From the NCBI GenBank assembly GCA_038236705.1, contig JBBRZN010000020.1, positions 1 through 34,624 of the forward strand: a stretch of 34,624 nucleotides of DNA, given 5' to 3'. Of this stretch, positions 22,500 through 32,772 are shown one piece after another. The stretch comes from AC-32 sp038236705 (GTDB lineage: Bacteria; Actinomycetota; Thermoleophilia; Gaiellales; Gaiellaceae). The translations under genes were made by a program, and so were the position numbers. Each line of letters opens with the position of its first letter. Position 1 is the first letter of the stretch. Under the pieces are notes generated by a model, which was not told where the DNA came from, ran no database searches, and was given only the letters and a program-made list of their open reading frames with translations.

Positions 22500-22503
<4 letters not shown>
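21919..22503 (-). CDS. DJ-1/PfpI family protein, isonitrile-hydratase-like
   Basis: 194 residues. The nucleophile elbow is SVCTGS (C105). Other family features are LFEGAEELDWAGPWEVL with D15, VYPGGRGTRA, GLLDGKPATTHWGSLELL, GEVITAAGVSAGIDMALHL and the ending YIQYDPEPPV. These match the branch that includes isocyanide hydratase and the N-terminal domain of GlxA-type regulators. The lack of an AraC HTH argues against a regulator. The start is a TTG that overlaps the TGA of the upstream dehydrogenase gene (TTGA), with no ribosome-binding site, so translation is probably coupled. The substrate is unknown. Confidence 0.85.
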
Positions 22504-24032
<1,529 letters not shown>

Positions 24033-24079
24033 CTCAATCCTCCTCGCGGTCGACGCCCAGGGTATCTCCCGGCGGCGAC

Positions 24080-24085
24080 TATGGT
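24080..24085 (+). promoter_or_regulatory. Likely leaderless -10 element for the His-rich lipoprotein
   Basis: TATGGT ends six bases before the ATG at 24092, with no Shine-Dalgarno sequence. Confidence 0.45.
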
Positions 24086-24091
24086 GGTCGA

Positions 24092-24733
24092 ATGAGGTTG
24101 CTCCAGGTAGGTGCTTTCGCGATGCTCCTAGTCGCACTTGCCGGTTGCGACGGCAAGAAGGGCGCAACTCAGGGCACGACGTTAGCGGCGCCCACTCACG
24201 CGACGGACGCGGCGCCCTGGCCCGCGCCGGCCGATCCAATCGGCCTCACGCGGCAGGCCGGCCTCGAGCCGGAAACGCATGAATTCTTCGCCTACCACGT
24301 ACACGCGCACCTGGACGTCTTCGTCAACGGCGCAGCACAGCCGGTACCTGCGGCGCTGGGGATCGACATCCACGATCCGGCCGTGCACAGCGGACCGGCA
24401 CCCGACGGTACGACGGAATACGGCGGCATCAACCCGCCCTGTGGGAAGCCGTGCATCTCGCCACTGCACACGCATTCCGACGACGGCGTGCTGCATACCG
24501 AATCGCAGCGGAATGAGCCAAACCGTCTGGGCGAGCTCTTCACCGAATGGGCGGTGGCGCTGACGCCGACCTGCGTCGGCGGCTATTGCAAGCCGAAGGC
24601 GCCGATCGCCTTCTACGTCGACGGCAAGCGCTATTCGGGCGACCCGAGCGCGATCACGCTGACCGACCGGAAGGAGATCGCGATCGTGATCGGCAAGCCC
24701 CCGGGCTCGATCCCGAGCGCGTTCCCGAAGTAG
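24092..24733 (+). CDS. Histidine-rich extracytoplasmic lipoprotein
   Basis: 213 residues. A lipobox LALAGC-like segment (LVALAGCDG) puts the lipidated Cys at 19. The core has two His clusters: H69, H71, H73 (YHVHAHLDVFVNG) and H126, H128, H135 (ISPLHTHSDDGVLHTES). There are also four cysteines (117, 121, 161, 166). FYVDGKRYSGDPSAITLTDR and EIAIVIGKPPGSIPS form a beta-rich end. I know this domain as a conserved secreted protein of unknown function; the His and Cys pattern suggests metal binding, which is inference. The stop codon is part of the promoter box of the next gene. Confidence 0.75.
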   Translation: MRLLQVGAFAMLLVALAGCDGKKGATQGTTLAAPTHATDAAPWPAPADPIGLTRQAGLEPETHEFFAYHVHAHLDVFVNGAAQPVPAALGIDIHDPAVHSGPAPDGTTEYGGINPPCGKPCISPLHTHSDDGVLHTESQRNEPNRLGELFTEWAVALTPTCVGGYCKPKAPIAFYVDGKRYSGDPSAITLTDRKEIAIVIGKPPGSIPSAFPK

Positions 24734-24736
24734 GAT
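24731..24736 (+). promoter_or_regulatory. Likely leaderless -10 element for the aminotransferase
   Basis: TAGGAT ends six bases before the ATG at 24743. Its first three bases are the stop codon of the lipoprotein gene. No Shine-Dalgarno sequence precedes the ATG. Confidence 0.45.
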
Positions 24737-24742
24737 CGAGCT

Positions 24743-26077
24743 ATGGCGGTGGAACAGAGGCTCGACGCAAAGCGAATCCAGGAGCTGGACAAGCGGCACG
24801 TCCTCCACTCCTGGTCGGTGCAGGACCAGCTCAACCCGGTGCCGGTCGCAGGCGCCGAGGGGCGCTACTTCTGGGATCACGACGGCAACCGCTACCTCGA
24901 CTTCGCCTCGCAGCTCGTCAACGTCTCGATCGGCCACCAGCACCCGAAGGTGGTCGCGGCGATCAAGGAGCAGGCCGACAAGCTCTGCACGATCGGCCCA
25001 CCGATGGCGCACGAGACGCGTTCCGAGCTGGCGCGCCTGCTCGCGGAGGTCACTCCCGGCGACCTGACGATGTCCTTCTTCACCAACGGCGGCGCCGAGG
25101 CCAACGAGAACGCGATCAAGCTGGCGCGCTGGTACACCGGCCGCCACAAGGTGATCGCCCGCTACCGCTCGTACCACGGCGCGACGGCCGGCGCGATCAC
25201 CCTGACCGGCGACCCGCGCCGGTGGCCCGCCGAGCCAGGGATCCCCGGCGTCGTGCGGATGCTCGATCCCTACACCTACCGTTGCCCGGCCGGGCACCCC
25301 GACCCGTGCCCCGTCTGCTTGGGCGCGCCCCACTTCGAGGACGTCCTCCAGTACGAGGGCCCGCAGAACGTCGCCGCCGTGATCATGGAGACGATCGTCG
25401 GCACGAACGGGATCATCGTCCCGCCCGACGGCTACCTCGAGTCGATCCGCGAGGTCTGCAACCGGCACGGGATCGTGCTCATCCTCGACGAGGTGATGGC
25501 CGGCTTCGGCCGCACCGGCAAGTGGTTCGGCTGCGACAACTGGAACGTCGTTCCCGACATCCTCACCGTCGCGAAGGGGATCAACTCGGGCTACGTGCCG
25601 CTCGGCGCGATGGTCGTCAACCAGAAGATCGCCGACTGGCTGGGAGACAAGTACTTCGCCGGCGGGCTCACCTACTCGGGCCACGTGCTCGCCTGCGCCG
25701 CGGCGATTGCCTCGATCGAGGCCTTCCAGGAGGAGGGCATCGTCGAGAACTCCGCCGCGATGGGCGAGGTGCTGGCCGAGGAGCTGCCGCGGCTCGCGGA
25801 GCACCACCCCTCGATCGGCGAGCTGCGCGGCAAGGGCCTTTTCTGGGGCGTCGAGCTCGTGCGCGACCGTGAGACCCGCGAGCCGCTCGTCCCGTTCAAC
25901 GCGACGGGCGAGGCGGCAGCGCCGATCGGGAAGCTGATGAAGGCGGCGATGGAGCGCGGCCTCTACCTGATGACTCACTGGAACGTGGTCATCATCGCCC
26001 CGCCGCTGACGATCACCCGCGAGGAGCTCGACGAGGGCCTGGGCGTCCTCGACGAGGTGCTCGCGCTCGCAGATTAA
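24743..26077 (+). CDS. Class III PLP aminotransferase, probable beta-alanine transaminase
   Basis: 444 residues, fold-type I. The PLP lysine is K278 (ILTVAKGINSGYVPLGAM) and the cofactor Asp is in LILDEVMAGFGRTGKW (D249). TNGGAEANENAIKLAR binds the phosphate and YRSYHGATAGA is the aromatic stacking region. An insert CPAGHPDPCPVC (181-192) has a Cys-His-Cys-Cys pattern that I recall as usual in this subgroup. Members are often called taurine or omega-amino-acid transaminases. With HydA, HyuC and MmsA nearby, beta-alanine to malonate semialdehyde is the best guess. Its TAA shares bases 26074-26077 with the convergent kinase gene. Confidence 0.87.
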   Translation: MAVEQRLDAKRIQELDKRHVLHSWSVQDQLNPVPVAGAEGRYFWDHDGNRYLDFASQLVNVSIGHQHPKVVAAIKEQADKLCTIGPPMAHETRSELARLLAEVTPGDLTMSFFTNGGAEANENAIKLARWYTGRHKVIARYRSYHGATAGAITLTGDPRRWPAEPGIPGVVRMLDPYTYRCPAGHPDPCPVCLGAPHFEDVLQYEGPQNVAAVIMETIVGTNGIIVPPDGYLESIREVCNRHGIVLILDEVMAGFGRTGKWFGCDNWNVVPDILTVAKGINSGYVPLGAMVVNQKIADWLGDKYFAGGLTYSGHVLACAAAIASIEAFQEEGIVENSAAMGEVLAEELPRLAEHHPSIGELRGKGLFWGVELVRDRETREPLVPFNATGEAAAPIGKLMKAAMERGLYLMTHWNVVIIAPPLTITREELDEGLGVLDEVLALAD

Positions 26078-27420
26078 GCAGTAGGAAGGCTGACCGCGAA
26101 GCGGCCGCCCGAGCCGTTCGGCATCGCCTCGACGTCGCCCGAGGCCGCGCGCGCCAGGCGCCGTGCCAGCGCGAGCCCGAGCCCGGCGCCCTCGCCGTCC
26201 CTCGCCGCGGTGCCGCGCCGGCCGGCCTCGAAGATGCGCTCGCGCTCCGCCTCGTCCACGCCGGGCCCGTCGTCCTCGACGAGGTAGACGACCTTGCTGC
26301 CGTTGCGGGCGACCGAGAGCTGGACGTGGTCGCGGCCGTAGCGCACCGCGTTCTCGACGACCGGCTGGAGGATGCTGCTCGCGAGCTCCGGGTCGACGCC
26401 CACCCGCACCGGCCCGGGGGGCCTCTCGACCTGCACGGTCACGCCGCGCTCGGAGGCCGCGGGCTCGCAGGCCCTGGCGACCTTGGCCGCGGCCTCGTAG
26501 GCGTCGGCGGTGCCACGCGCGAGGCCCGCCTCCTGCTGGGCGGCAGCGACGAGCGCCTCGATCGTGGAGGCGACCTGCTGCGCGTTCCGGAGCACGACCT
26601 CCAGCGAGGCGCGGTACTCGGCTCCCGGCCGCTCGCGCCTCAGGGCCAGGTCGGCCTCGGCGGCGATCCGGGCGACCGGGGTCCGCAGCTCGTGCGAGAG
26701 CTCGGCCGAGAAGCGCTGCTCGTGCCGCAGGCTGGCGGCGATGCGGTCGAGGAGGTTGTCGAGCGTGGCGGCGAGGCGGGTCAGCTCGTCATGCGGCACG
26801 CCAAGCTCGAAGCGCCGGTCGAGGCTGCGATCGCTCCAGTCCGCGGCAGCCTCGGTCATGCGCGCGACCGGGCGCAGCGCCGCCGCCAGCAGCCAGCGGG
26901 CGGCCAGCGCCACCACGAGCAGCAGGAGGAGCGCGAAGGCGAGCGAGCCGATCAGCGTGGTCCTGCGGGTCTGCTCGTACGGAGCGAGCGAGACGCCGGC
27001 GACCACGGTGCCGAGGCGCTTCCCGCCGAAGACCGCGGGCGCGGCGTAGAGCCGCAGGTCGGAGCCGTTTACGTCCAGGAATCTCCGCCCCCCACCGGCG
27101 AGCGAGCGCGCGGCAGCCGCCACCGGCTGCGCCGCCCGGGGAGCTTCGACGGCGCGGCCGCGCGAGAACACCCAGAGCTGGGTCTGACCGAGCGCCTCGT
27201 CAGGCGTCTCGCCCATCCGCAGGCGTCCTGCGGAGAACCTGAACGAGTCCAACTGGGCGGCCGCGCGGGCCCGGGCGAGGTCGTTCGCGTTGTGGTTCAG
27301 ACTGCCGGCCAGGATCACGTTGAACCCGACCGTCATGGCCGCGACCGCGAGCGTGACCGCGCCGAGCACGGCGAGCAGCAAGCGGGCGCGAATGCCGCGC
27401 AGGTTCGGGCGCAGCCTCAT
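26074..27420 (-). CDS. Two-component sensor histidine kinase
   Basis: 448 residues. Transmembrane helices at about 12-37 and 155-178 flank an extracellular sensor of about 115 residues. A HAMP-like linker leads to the dimerisation domain with H243 (FSAELSHELRTPVARIAAEA). The ATPase domain has the N box (VVENAVRYG, N357), G1 (VEDDGPGV) and G2 (GAGLGLALARR). It would phosphorylate the OmpR-type regulator encoded just upstream. The ATG overlaps the regulator stop (ATGA). The signal is unknown; control of the adjacent ABC exporter genes is expected from the gene order. Confidence 0.92.
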   Translation of the reverse strand: MRLRPNLRGIRARLLLAVLGAVTLAVAAMTVGFNVILAGSLNHNANDLARARAAAQLDSFRFSAGRLRMGETPDEALGQTQLWVFSRGRAVEAPRAAQPVAAAARSLAGGGRRFLDVNGSDLRLYAAPAVFGGKRLGTVVAGVSLAPYEQTRRTTLIGSLAFALLLLLVVALAARWLLAAALRPVARMTEAAADWSDRSLDRRFELGVPHDELTRLAATLDNLLDRIAASLRHEQRFSAELSHELRTPVARIAAEADLALRRERPGAEYRASLEVVLRNAQQVASTIEALVAAAQQEAGLARGTADAYEAAAKVARACEPAASERGVTVQVERPPGPVRVGVDPELASSILQPVVENAVRYGRDHVQLSVARNGSKVVYLVEDDGPGVDEAERERIFEAGRRGTAARDGEGAGLGLALARRLARAASGDVEAMPNGSGGRFAVSLPTA

Positions 27421-28082
27421 TCGAGGCTGTAGCCGACACCGTGCGCCGTCGAGATCGCGGCGTCCACCCCGAGCTCCTTGAGCTTCCGGCGCAGGCGCGA
27501 GATGTACGCGTCGAGGGTGTTGTCGTGCACGCGGGCGCCCTCGGGCCAGCCGGCTCGAACGAGGTCTCGGCGACGGATGACCTCGCCGGTGCTCCCGAGC
27601 AGGCGCCCGAGCAGGCGGAACTCCGTCGGTGTCAGCGCAACCGTGGTCTCACCGGACGAGACGGCGTGGCGGGCGGGATCGAGGTGCAGTCCCGACCGCG
27701 CCGACGGCTCGTCCGGCCGGCCGCGGCGGACGAGCGCCTGCAGCCGCGCGACGAGCTCGGCGAACGCGAACGGCTTCGTCAGGTAGTCGTCGCCGCCCGC
27801 GCGGAAGGCGGACAACCGCTCGACCAGGGCTTCGCGGGCGGTCAGGAAGAGGATCGGCGCGTCGACGCCCTGGGCGCGCAGCGCCTGGCACAGGTCTCGG
27901 CCATCCGTGTCCGGCAGGCCGATGTCGAGCACGAGGGCGTCGGCCGGGGTCACGGCGGCCCTGCGCAGGAGCTCTGCCCCGCTGCCCGCGGCCTCCGCTC
28001 GAAAGCCTTCCTCGGCGAGCCCGCGAACCAGGATCCCGCGCAGCTCGGCGTCGTCCTCGACGATCAGAACCCGCGGTTCCAT
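27417..28082 (-). CDS. OmpR/PhoB-family response regulator
   Basis: 221 residues from the ATG at 28082, six bases after AGAGGA. An ATG at 28088, overlapping the permease stop as ATGA, is a possible alternative. The receiver has E9/D10/D11 (LIVEDDAELR), the phospho-acceptor D53 (LVLDIGLPDTDG), T81 (LFLTARE) and K103 (YLTKPFAFAELVAR). The winged-helix effector has LTPTEFRLLGRLLGSTGEVI, VHDNTLDAYISRLRRKL and GVGYSLE at the end. It probably regulates its own operon. Confidence 0.92.
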   Translation of the reverse strand: MEPRVLIVEDDAELRGILVRGLAEEGFRAEAAGSGAELLRRAAVTPADALVLDIGLPDTDGRDLCQALRAQGVDAPILFLTAREALVERLSAFRAGGDDYLTKPFAFAELVARLQALVRRGRPDEPSARSGLHLDPARHAVSSGETTVALTPTEFRLLGRLLGSTGEVIRRRDLVRAGWPEGARVHDNTLDAYISRLRRKLKELGVDAAISTAHGVGYSLE

Positions 28083-28084
28083 CC

Positions 28085-30778
28085 TCATTCCTCTCGCAGA
28101 ATCGACCCCAACCGTAGCCGTGCGAGCCCGCGCGAGGCCAGGGCGACCGCGACCGCGCCTCCGAGAACGGCCGCTCCGGCGAGGCCGGCCAGGAACGTCC
28201 ACGGAATCGCGAGGTGGTCCGGCGGGGGGTCGAAGACATGCTGAAGCATCGCCACGAGCATCTTCGCCAGCAGCCAGCCGAGGCTCGCCGCGCAGGCGAG
28301 CGCCGCGCTGACGACGAGCGCCGCCTCGCTCCAGACGAAGGCCGCAATCGAGCGCAGCGAGGCTCCAAGCGCTGCCATCGTGGCGAACTCGTGGCGGCGC
28401 TCCGCGAGCGCGACCAGCACGAATAGGCCGATCGCCGCGGCGGCCAGGAGGATCGCGAATGCCTCCTCGATCCGGCTGATCCCGGCGAGGTCGACCGCTG
28501 TGATCGAGCTCGAGGTCTGAACCGCCTGCTGGCGGATGTTCTTGACCTGCGTGCCGAAGCTCCGGGTGGACGCCGCGATCCGCTTGGAGGCGGCCACCGG
28601 GCCGGACGGCGCCTTGACGAAGACGAGGTTCGGTCCCGGGTCGTGCGTCACGCTCTGCAGGTAGGCGAGGTTCGCGACCATGAACGAGTCCCTGGGAGCG
28701 GACGGAAACTCCTGGACGATGCCGACGACGTGGAAGCGCGCGATCCGGAAGGAGCCGGTCTGGCGGTCGAGGACGCGGAGCTTCAGCAGGTCGCCTTGGG
28801 CGAGCGAGTAGTCGGTGACCGTCTCCTTCGAGACGAGGATCCCGTCCGCGCGCGCGCGTAGGCGCGAGAGCATCTGGGACGCGCTCCCGCCGATGAAGTA
28901 CGAGTCCCGCAGGGTCGTGGCGCGGGTGAACGTGCTCGCGTCGATGCCGAATGTGTCCTGGAGGTCGGGGCCGACGTAGGCGTACGAGTGGTCGACCGCG
29001 GTAGCGGCTGCGACTCTCTTAACCCGCCCGATCCGCTGCACGAGCCCCTGCTTGGAGACCGCGCCAGGCGGCGCCGTGACCACCACGTCCGCCCCGAGAG
29101 TCAGCTCGGCGTCCACCCGAGTCTGCTGGTCGTACGTCGCCGTGAAGATGCCGAGGTTGACGCCGAAGGCGAGGAGGAGCGCGGTCACGACGAGGCCGCG
29201 GTTGATCGCGGCGCCCCGCTGCCCGGCGCTCGCCAGCAGGAAGCCGGTCGACGTCGTCGCCCGCTTGCCGGCCGCCCTGCGGGCGACCCAGGCGACCGCG
29301 CGACCGCGGGCTCGAACGAGGAGCAGCGTCGCCCCGAGCCAGAGCAGCGCCGGCGCCAGGAACATGTAGACCGAGAGCGAGAGCGTGGGATTCGAGTCCG
29401 GGTTCACCACCGCGGAGAAGCCGGTCCTCGCGGTCAGCCAGTAGACGAGGCCGCTGACCGCAAGCGCGAGCACGTCGAGGTAGAGGCGCTGCCACAGCGG
29501 CGCACCGCTGCACCGCGTGCCTCGGCGCGCTTCGATCACGTTTCCGCGGAAGGCGGCGAGCCCGGCGCCGACCCGCGCGGCAGCGGCGCCGAGGAAGGCG
29601 AGGCCGACGCAGATCGCGAAGGTTACGAGCGCGCGGACGGGGCCAACCGGGCCGGCGTTGCTTACGAGGTACCGCACGGAGAGCAGCGCCGCACCGGTGC
29701 CGATCGCGCCCGCGATCAGGCCGATCACGGCGCTCTCGGCGAGGGTCAGGATGAGCAGGTCACGCCGGGAGGCGCCGCGCGAACGGAGCAGCCCGAGGTC
29801 GCGACGGTCGCTTTCCACGGTCCCGAGCGCGGTGAGGTAGGCGAGCGCCAGCGCGACGAGCGCGCCCGGGACGGCGAGCATGATGTAGAGCGTCTCGGCG
29901 TAGAGCGCGTCGCCGGCCGCCGAGCTCAGGTTGTCTCCCAGGTTGTCCACGAACTGCACCTGGCCGGGGAACGACCGCTCGACGCGGTTGCGGATCTGCG
30001 TCGCCTGTTTCAGCGCGCTGGCCGGACTGCCTCGCAGGGCCCGGGGGTCTACCTGCGCCTGGACCTGCCACTGGATCCCGCGCTGCGCGCCCGGAACCGC
30101 CGATGAGCCGGGGCTCGCGGTGCTGATCGACGGCAGCAGCGGGGCAAAGCGATGCGCGAAGGTGTCTATCGGCATGATCGCCACGTTCGCCGGCGGCTGG
30201 GCGGCGGCGGGCCCAGCCAGCGGGTTCAGCGGCTGGAAGAGCATTTCGGCCGAGGTGACGACAGCGATCCCTGAGACCGGCAGCGCGACCGGCCTGGCGC
30301 CGGCCCGGGGCGCCAGCGCGATCCGGTCTCCGATCCCCGCCTGCAAGGTCGCCGCCAGCTGCTGGTCGAGCACGATCGCGCCTGGACGAAGGGCGCCGTA
30401 CAGGAACCTGAACGTCTTGAGGTGCGCCTGATAGCCGGGCGGGACTGCGAGGATCGCGCCCGCCGAGGAGCGGATCTCTCCGACCGGAGCCCGGTGGGAG
30501 GCACCGGCGAACGGAGCGGTGGCAACCGGCGCCGCCTCGAGAATGCCCGGCTGCTTCGCCACTCCGGAGGCCACCTTCACCGCCGCGCCGTACGAGGAGA
30601 CCGGCCCCTGCCAGTCGAGCGGCACGCTGCGGACGGAGCTCTGGGTCATCGTGCGCAGCGAATGGCCGATGAAGATCAGCATCGAGCCGAGGAGGGCGAC
30701 CGCCGCGGCGAGCACCAGGACACGCGCCAGCGAGTTGGCCGGCGCACGGACGAGACCGCGGAGGGCGAGCGTGGTCAT
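28085..30778 (-). CDS. Large FtsX-type ABC transporter permease
   Basis: 897 residues, about ten transmembrane helices in two FtsX-like halves with large extracytoplasmic loops. The N-terminal helix is at about 14-38 (SLARVLVLAAAVALLGSMLIF). A cluster around 300-400 includes VPGALVALALAYLTALGTVE and LRSRGASRRDLLILTLAESA, the FtsX coupling pattern. The second half ends with ERRHEFATMAALGASLRSIA. This is the MacB/LolCE-like type that moves lipoproteins, peptides or drugs by mechanotransmission rather than classic import. It overlaps the ATPase gene upstream (ATGA) and the regulator downstream. The substrate is unknown. Confidence 0.9.
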   Translation of the reverse strand: MTTLALRGLVRAPANSLARVLVLAAAVALLGSMLIFIGHSLRTMTQSSVRSVPLDWQGPVSSYGAAVKVASGVAKQPGILEAAPVATAPFAGASHRAPVGEIRSSAGAILAVPPGYQAHLKTFRFLYGALRPGAIVLDQQLAATLQAGIGDRIALAPRAGARPVALPVSGIAVVTSAEMLFQPLNPLAGPAAAQPPANVAIMPIDTFAHRFAPLLPSISTASPGSSAVPGAQRGIQWQVQAQVDPRALRGSPASALKQATQIRNRVERSFPGQVQFVDNLGDNLSSAAGDALYAETLYIMLAVPGALVALALAYLTALGTVESDRRDLGLLRSRGASRRDLLILTLAESAVIGLIAGAIGTGAALLSVRYLVSNAGPVGPVRALVTFAICVGLAFLGAAAARVGAGLAAFRGNVIEARRGTRCSGAPLWQRLYLDVLALAVSGLVYWLTARTGFSAVVNPDSNPTLSLSVYMFLAPALLWLGATLLLVRARGRAVAWVARRAAGKRATTSTGFLLASAGQRGAAINRGLVVTALLLAFGVNLGIFTATYDQQTRVDAELTLGADVVVTAPPGAVSKQGLVQRIGRVKRVAAATAVDHSYAYVGPDLQDTFGIDASTFTRATTLRDSYFIGGSASQMLSRLRARADGILVSKETVTDYSLAQGDLLKLRVLDRQTGSFRIARFHVVGIVQEFPSAPRDSFMVANLAYLQSVTHDPGPNLVFVKAPSGPVAASKRIAASTRSFGTQVKNIRQQAVQTSSSITAVDLAGISRIEEAFAILLAAAAIGLFVLVALAERRHEFATMAALGASLRSIAAFVWSEAALVVSAALACAASLGWLLAKMLVAMLQHVFDPPPDHLAIPWTFLAGLAGAAVLGGAVAVALASRGLARLRLGSILREE

Positions 30779-31413
30779 GCCTCAACCGGCTCGCGGACGA
30801 TGCGCCCGTCGTGGAGCTCGAGCTCGCGGTCGAGCCGCGAGGCGACGCCGGGATCGTGGGTCGCGACGACGAGCGCGAAGCCGAAGGTCTCCTGGAGCCG
30901 TTCCAGCAGCAGGAGGACGCGCTCGCCCGTGTCGGAGTCGAGGTGGCCGGTCGGCTCGTCGCAGAGCAGCAGCCGGGGGTTCTGGGCGAGCGCGCGGGCA
31001 ATCGCGACCCGCTGGGCCTCGCCGCCCGAGAGCTCGTTCGGAAGCTGGTCGAGCCGCTCGGAGAGACCGACCAGCTCGAGCAGCCCCTCGGGGTCGAGCT
31101 CGGACCAGCGCTCACCTCCCGCCACGTGTGCGGCGAAGGCGACATTCTCGTACGAGGTGAAGTAGGGCAGCAGGTTCGCGCTCTGAAAGACGTACGCGAT
31201 TCGGGGCGTCTCCCGCTCGACGGTGCCGGAGCTCGGCGCCACGAGCCCGCCCAGGACGTGGAGCAGCGTGGTCTTGCCGGAGCCCGAGCGCCCGAGCATG
31301 GCGACCGTCTCGGCCTCCGCCACCTCGAAGTCGACGTTGTCGAGCGCGGTCACGGCCGCCTCGCCCGAGCCGTGGACGACGCTGACGTTGCGGCAGCGGA
31401 CCAGGGCGCTCAT
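30775..31413 (-). CDS. MacB/LolD-like ABC ATPase, second nucleotide-binding subunit
   Basis: 212 residues. Walker A is GRSGSGKTT, the Q-loop region YVFQSANLLPYFTSYENVAF, signature LSGGEAQRVAIARAL, Walker B LLLCDEPTGHLDSDTG and the switch His in VATHDP. All catalytic residues are intact. The ATG overlaps the stop of the first ATPase gene and its own stop overlaps the permease start, both as ATGA, so all three are translated together. Confidence 0.92.
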   Translation of the reverse strand: MSALVRCRNVSVVHGSGEAAVTALDNVDFEVAEAETVAMLGRSGSGKTTLLHVLGGLVAPSSGTVERETPRIAYVFQSANLLPYFTSYENVAFAAHVAGGERWSELDPEGLLELVGLSERLDQLPNELSGGEAQRVAIARALAQNPRLLLCDEPTGHLDSDTGERVLLLLERLQETFGFALVVATHDPGVASRLDRELELHDGRIVREPVEA

Positions 31414-32120
31414 GCGACCTTGCCGTCGCGGATCTCGACGACCCGGTCGGCTGCACGCGCCACAGCGGGCGAGTGGGTCACGACGACGACCGTCGCGCCG
31501 AAGTCCTCACGCAGGCGCTGGAGCTCGTCCAGCACGATCCGCTCGTTCTGCTCGTCCAGCTCCGCGGTCGGTTCGTCCGCGAGCACGAGCGGAGCCTTTC
31601 GCGCCGCAGCGGCGGCGATCGCGACACGCTGCTGCTCGCCGCCCGAGAGCGCCCCGGCCCGGTGGCTCCCGCGCTTGGCCAGCCCGAAGGGGGCGAGCGC
31701 CTCGTCGGCGGCCGCCCGGTCGCGCCGGCCCGCGAGACGCAGCGAGAGGAGCACGTTCTCGCGCGCGCTCAGCATCGGCCAGAGGTTCCCGGTCTGGAAG
31801 ACGAGCGCCAGCTCCCTGGCGCGGTAGTCGGCGAGCTCCGAGTCGTCGAGGCGCGAGAGCGAGCGCCCGGACACCCGCACCTCGCCGGCCGAGGGCTGGT
31901 CGAGCCCGGCGGCGAGATGGAGGAGCGTCGTCTTGCCCGAGCCGGAGGGGCCGAAGATGGCCACGAGCTCACCGCGCTCGATCCGCAGGTCCAGCCCGCG
32001 CAGGGCGACGACGTCCGTGTCGCCCGCGCGAAAGATCTTGAAGACGTCGTGGAGCTCGAGAGCGCCCCATTCGACCTCCTCCTGGCGCTCGGGCTCCTGG
32101 TACAGGCTCCTTACTTCCAC
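31410..32120 (-). CDS. MacB/LolD-like ABC ATPase, first nucleotide-binding subunit
   Basis: 236 residues from the GTG at 32120. Walker A is GPSGSGKTT, the Q-loop region LVFQTGNLWPMLSARENVLL, signature LSGGEQQRVAIA, Walker B LVLADEPTAELDEQNE and the switch His in VVTHSP. It is clearly different in sequence from the second ATPase, so the complex may be a heterodimer on the single fused permease. The start overlaps the upstream lipoprotein stop by about 10 bp, and no ribosome-binding site is evident. Confidence 0.9.
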   Translation of the reverse strand: MEVRSLYQEPERQEEVEWGALELHDVFKIFRAGDTDVVALRGLDLRIERGELVAIFGPSGSGKTTLLHLAAGLDQPSAGEVRVSGRSLSRLDDSELADYRARELALVFQTGNLWPMLSARENVLLSLRLAGRRDRAAADEALAPFGLAKRGSHRAGALSGGEQQRVAIAAAAARKAPLVLADEPTAELDEQNERIVLDELQRLREDFGATVVVVTHSPAVARAADRVVEIRDGKVA

Positions 32121-32728
32121 CGGAGGCTCTCGATCATCAGCCGGTACGCGTCGACGTTGTCCACGCCTACCGGTGTGCCGAGATCGATCGTCGCGACCTT
32201 GCCGCCTCGAGCGATGTAGTAGCGGTCGACGGTCAGCCTGACGCGCTTGCCGGTGACGGCGTTTGGCGCGCTCTCGGTGGTGTAGACGACCTTGATCGCC
32301 CGCAGGCTCCCGATCGTGACGGCGGAGGGGCCTGACGTGATCCGCGCGCCCTTCAGCGCGGGGTCGCTGCGGACCTTCGCCACCGTGGGCGGGGCCGCCG
32401 GCTGGATCACGACGCGGACGATGTTGTTCTTGTCCTGGAAGGTGGTGGCGTTCGGGCCGCCGCTCCGGGCCCAGCCCTCCGGGTACTTGATCGACCAGCC
32501 GGCCGGCGAGCGGTAGACGAGGAAGACCTGGTTGTCCGGGATGTCGCCGGTGGCAGTCGAGGCGGCCTCTCCCTGGAGCGCGCCCGGGGAGCTCGTCGTC
32601 GAGGCGGTCGTCGTCTGCTGCGTGGTCGTGGCGGAGGGGTTCGAGGAGGCGCTCTTGCTGCCGCCGCAGCCGGCGGCTACGAGAAGCGCCGGGACGACGG
32701 CCACGAGGAGGGGTGTACGCGCGTTCAT
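32111..32728 (-). CDS. Lipoprotein with PsbP-like domain
   Basis: 205 residues from the ATG at 32728. A lipobox LVAAGC puts the lipidated Cys at 21, followed by a Ser/Thr linker (ATTTQQTTTASTTSS). The domain starts VYRSPAGWSIKYPEGWARSG and contains TTFQDKNNIVRVVIQPA, VTIGSLRAIKVVYTTES and a final DAYRLMIESLRWK. This is the PsbP-like/DUF1795-type fold seen in many actinobacterial lipoproteins. As first gene of the ABC and two-component operon it may be the extracytoplasmic partner of the transporter, which is inference. The ribosome-binding site is weak. Confidence 0.8.
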   Translation of the reverse strand: MNARTPLLVAVVPALLVAAGCGGSKSASSNPSATTTQQTTTASTTSSPGALQGEAASTATGDIPDNQVFLVYRSPAGWSIKYPEGWARSGGPNATTFQDKNNIVRVVIQPAAPPTVAKVRSDPALKGARITSGPSAVTIGSLRAIKVVYTTESAPNAVTGKRVRLTVDRYYIARGGKVATIDLGTPVGVDNVDAYRLMIESLRWK

Positions 32729-32772
32729 GAGCTGAATGCTGCTTGCCCTTGCCTGACAGCCGCCTGAAAGCG

